From: Clostridia bacterium
GTDB taxonomy: Bacteria > Bacillota > Clostridia > UBA1381
Length of the DNA stretch: 60,625 nt
Direction: 5' to 3'
Assembly: GCA_017443895.1 (NCBI GenBank)
Contig: JAFSXU010000063.1
Coordinates: 1-60,625, forward strand
This document shows, piece after piece, positions 58,058 to 60,625 of the stretch. The translations under genes were made by a program, and so were the position numbers. A model generated the notes under the pieces. The model did not search any database and was not told the origin of the DNA. It saw only the letters and a list, made by a program, of their open reading frames with translations. How positions within the stretch are numbered: the first letter of the stretch is position 1; each line of letters starts with the position of its first letter.

Positions 58058-59710
58058 ATGGCTGAGTACATAAAAGAATATGAACGGTGGCTGCGAAGGG
58101 CTGATGCTGCGACAAGAGCAGAGCTTGAAAATTTGTCTGATGCGCAAATAAAAGATAGATTTTACAGACATTTAGAATTTGGTACAGGCGGGTTAAGAGG
58201 CATTATCGGGGCAGGAATAAATCGAATGAATGAATATGTTGTTGCCCGTGCAACAAAAGGACTGGCTGATTATATAGTAAAGAACAGTAATGATACAAGT
58301 TGCCAAAGCGTTGTGATTGCTTATGATAGCAGAAACTATTCCGAGTTGTTTGCAAAGAAAGCTGCTGCTGTTTTAAGTGGCTGTGGTGTTAAAACATACT
58401 TGTTTGATGAATTAAGACCAACTCCGGAACTTTCATTTGCAATAAGATACTTGGCTGCTACTGCCGGCATTGTAATAACAGCTTCACATAATCCTGCTAA
58501 ATATAATGGTTATAAAGTCTATTGGAGCGATGGCGGACAAGTACCTCCTCATGTGGCCGACAGCATTCTTGAAAAAATAAACAATGTTGATGTTTTTGAT
58601 GTTGTTGTGAATTCAGATGATAGATTGATTGAAATTATAGGCAAAGAAGTTGATGATGCTTATATTGAAAATGTATATGCCCAATCGATAAATCCCCGCA
58701 TATCTAAAGAGAATTTTAAGCTTGTATATACACCATTACACGGAAGCGGAAACAAGCTTGTCAGAAGAATTCTTGATAGGAGCGGATTTAAAAATGTTTT
58801 AGTGGTAAAAGAGCAGGAATTACCCGATGGCGATTTTCCGACTGTAAAATCACCAAATCCCGAAAATAAAGAGTGCTTTGATATAGCAATTTCACTGGCA
58901 AAGAAAAATGATGTGGATTTAATAATCGGCACAGATCCCGATTGCGACCGCATGGGGATTGTTGTAAAAAATAAGAATGGTGATTATGTAACAATGACCG
59001 GAAATCAAGTAGGAATAATGCTTCTTAACTATATTTTAGAAACCGAGAAGTTAGCCCAAAATCCTGCGGTTGTTACGACCATTGTATCTACCAAGATGGC
59101 AGATACTGTTTGCGACAAATACGGAGTAAAGCTGTTAAGAACGCTAACGGGCTTTAAATTTATTGGTGAAAAAATATACGAGTTTGAAAGCACAAATGAA
59201 TATTCGTTTGTGTTTGGTTTTGAAGAAAGCTACGGCTATTTAAAGGGTACATACGCAAGAGATAAAGACGCGGTTGTTGCAAGTATGCTGACAGCTGAAA
59301 TGGCATCATACTATGCACAGCAGAATATGACACTTTATGAGGTTATGCAAAGCCTATATAATCAATTCGGAGGATTTTATGAAGAGCTTGAAAGCATAAC
59401 CTTTGAGGGTATTGATGGTGTTAAAAAAATCGGAGCGATTATGAATTTTTTCAGAAACAATACACCCCAAAAAATAGGCGATTGCAAAATAAATAAGCTT
59501 ATAGACTATCTTTATGATACCGAGCTTCCTAAATCTGATGTGCTTTGCTTTAAGTTAAGTAACGGAGTGGATTTTATCATTCGTCCTTCAGGAACCGAAC
59601 CAAAAGTAAAAATATATTACTTAGCAGAGGACAAAACATATGAAAAGGCAAGGAAAAATGTTGCCTGTGTGAAAAATGCGGTAAAAATAGTAATGCAAAA
59701 CAGTATATAA
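58058..59710 (+). CDS. Phosphoglucomutase/phosphomannomutase
   Basis: A 550-residue alpha-D-phosphohexomutase. It interconverts hexose 1- and 6-phosphates in the cytoplasm. The four domain signatures are intact: GTGGLRGIIGAGINRMNEYV, the catalytic serine loop ITASHNPAKYNGYK (Ser143), the metal loop GTDPDCDRMGI (Asp293, Asp295, Asp297), the sugar loop GFEESYG and the phosphate loop RPSGTEPKVKIYY. It would pass glucose 1-phosphate from GH94 and mannose 1-phosphate from GH130 to glycolysis. It is the last gene of the operon. TAGGAG precedes the ATG. Confidence 0.93.
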   Translation: MAEYIKEYERWLRRADAATRAELENLSDAQIKDRFYRHLEFGTGGLRGIIGAGINRMNEYVVARATKGLADYIVKNSNDTSCQSVVIAYDSRNYSELFAKKAAAVLSGCGVKTYLFDELRPTPELSFAIRYLAATAGIVITASHNPAKYNGYKVYWSDGGQVPPHVADSILEKINNVDVFDVVVNSDDRLIEIIGKEVDDAYIENVYAQSINPRISKENFKLVYTPLHGSGNKLVRRILDRSGFKNVLVVKEQELPDGDFPTVKSPNPENKECFDIAISLAKKNDVDLIIGTDPDCDRMGIVVKNKNGDYVTMTGNQVGIMLLNYILETEKLAQNPAVVTTIVSTKMADTVCDKYGVKLLRTLTGFKFIGEKIYEFESTNEYSFVFGFEESYGYLKGTYARDKDAVVASMLTAEMASYYAQQNMTLYEVMQSLYNQFGGFYEELESITFEGIDGVKKIGAIMNFFRNNTPQKIGDCKINKLIDYLYDTELPKSDVLCFKLSNGVDFIIRPSGTEPKVKIYYLAEDKTYEKARKNVACVKNAVKIVMQNSI

Positions 59711-59797
59711 CCGATCATTTTTATACGCCCTATTGCTAAGGCTGAGTTATTAAACGGTTTTTTAGCAAAACGAAAAATGTAAAAGGAGCCCTGCTTT

Positions 59798-60625
59798 ATG
59801 GATATCAAATTATATAACTATATTTTAGAAAAAAAACATCATAAATTCAGACAGAATATTGAAATAGAATTTGATGAGAATATGTCACCAATAGAGCGTA
59901 TGACATACAGATTTGAGCGCTTGTGCGAGGCTGAAACGCCTGTTATTTTAGAGGGTGAGCAAATATGCTTTTTAAGAACGATAAAAAATATCCCCGATAT
60001 ATTTACGGAAGCTGAATGGGCGGATATAAAGAAAAAGCACTATATCCATGAGCTTGGTTATCTGTCAAACCTGTCTCCCGATTATGAAGATGTAATAAAG
60101 ACAGGACTTTTATCACGATATGAGACGGCCGATGAATACGGAAAACGCTGTATAAATGCAATTATTAACTTGTCCGACAGATATAAAGACGAGGCACAAA
60201 ATCAGGGCAGGGACGATATTGTAAAGGTATTGGAGCGTGTTCCACGCTTTGGTGCAACAAATTTCCGTGAGGCACTGCAGTTTTTTAGAATTATTCATTT
60301 TGCACTGTGGCTTGAGGGTAATTATCATAACACCTGCGGACGCTTTGATAAATATATGTATCCGTATTTAGAAGCGGATATGGAAAAGGGAATATATACT
60401 GAAGAAACGGCACTTGAGCTTTTAGAGGACTTTTTCTTATCCTTTAATAAGGACAGCGATTTATATGTCGGTGTCCAGCAGGGAGATAACGGTCAGAGTA
60501 TGGTGCTTGGCGGTATGGACGAGAACGGACAGGAGGTATTTAATCTCCTTTCAAAGCTATGCTTAAAAGCAAGCGAGGATTTATTGATGATAGATCCTAA
60601 GATAAATTTAAGAGTTAATAAAAAC
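59798..60625 (+). CDS. Glycyl-radical enzyme (pyruvate formate-lyase-like), N-terminal part
   Basis: The frame is open from the ATG at 59798, after AAAAGGAG, to the window edge: 276 residues starting MDIKLYNYILEKKHHKFRQN. PRFGATNFREALQFFRIIHF, CGRFDKYMYPYL and ELLEDFFLSFNKD are typical of the N-terminal PFL domain of glycyl-radical enzymes. The catalytic Cys and C-terminal glycyl loop lie beyond the window, so PFL, dehydratase or another subclass cannot be decided. It is 87 bp after the mutase gene and may or may not share its operon. Confidence 0.82.
   Translation, partial: MDIKLYNYILEKKHHKFRQNIEIEFDENMSPIERMTYRFERLCEAETPVILEGEQICFLRTIKNIPDIFTEAEWADIKKKHYIHELGYLSNLSPDYEDVIKTGLLSRYETADEYGKRCINAIINLSDRYKDEAQNQGRDDIVKVLERVPRFGATNFREALQFFRIIHFALWLEGNYHNTCGRFDKYMYPYLEADMEKGIYTEETALELLEDFFLSFNKDSDLYVGVQQGDNGQSMVLGGMDENGQEVFNLLSKLCLKASEDLLMIDPKINLRVNKN

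Overview
The window looks like a chromosomal segment of a low-to-moderate GC, Gram-positive anaerobe of the Clostridia. The basis is: AAGGAGG-type ribosome binding sites, sigma-A promoters close to TTGACA-17-TATAAT, S-layer homology (SLH) anchors, LplA/LplB/YtcP-type sugar uptake, YesM/YesN-type two-component regulation and a glycyl-radical enzyme. Several genes serve rhamnogalacturonan (pectin) breakdown, so a plant-polysaccharide-degrading gut commensal, perhaps related to Monoglobus, is a reasonable guess, but this is inference.

Region 1 (1-7.7 kb): an unidentified truncated CDS and a relic of the type I restriction subunit HsdR; then KDPG aldolase and KDG kinase (the last steps of uronate catabolism), a PutP-type symporter, an ECF transporter S component and a large secreted SGNH/CE12-type esterase. 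A nested palindromic, MITE-like element follows.

Region 2 (7.9-11.5 kb): the minus-strand housekeeping block rpmH-rnpA-yidD-yidC-jag. Neither dnaA/oriC nor mnmE/mnmG is in its usual place beside it. Divergent from rpmH is a strongly structured, intergenic RNA candidate of about 228 nt with its own promoter and terminator.

Region 3 (11.5-28 kb): a Phd/Doc toxin-antitoxin pair close to a GH2 enzyme; two minus-strand genes (a four-Cys protein and a zinc-ribbon/WG-repeat protein); a tightly packed run dinB - DUF2264 - DUF4250 - CYTH - LtrA - MDR oxidoreductase - PL11 rhamnogalacturonan lyase; a MATE exporter; a DUF975 membrane protein; and a 690-bp gene-free stretch with several hairpins.

Region 4 (28-59.7 kb): an apparent Gram-positive polysaccharide-utilisation locus. 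It holds two SLH proteins, an ABC importer without its own ATPase, two GH130-type enzymes, two small surface proteins with carbohydrate-binding modules, two tandem secreted DUF4832-type putative glycosidases, a YesN/YesM regulator pair, and an intracellular operon of GH94 phosphorylase, GH36-type enzyme, DUF5107-TPR protein, mutarotase-like protein and phosphohexomutase. Two promoters, 21 kb apart, carry the same pair of direct half-sites (21 bp apart, second half-site 28 bp from the -10). I propose this as the operator of the AraC-type response regulator. My reading is that the glycan is bound and cut at the S-layer, imported, phosphorolysed by GH94/GH130 and fed into glycolysis through the mutase; the substrate (perhaps a mannose- or glucose-containing glycan) is not proven. 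The window ends inside a glycyl-radical enzyme gene.
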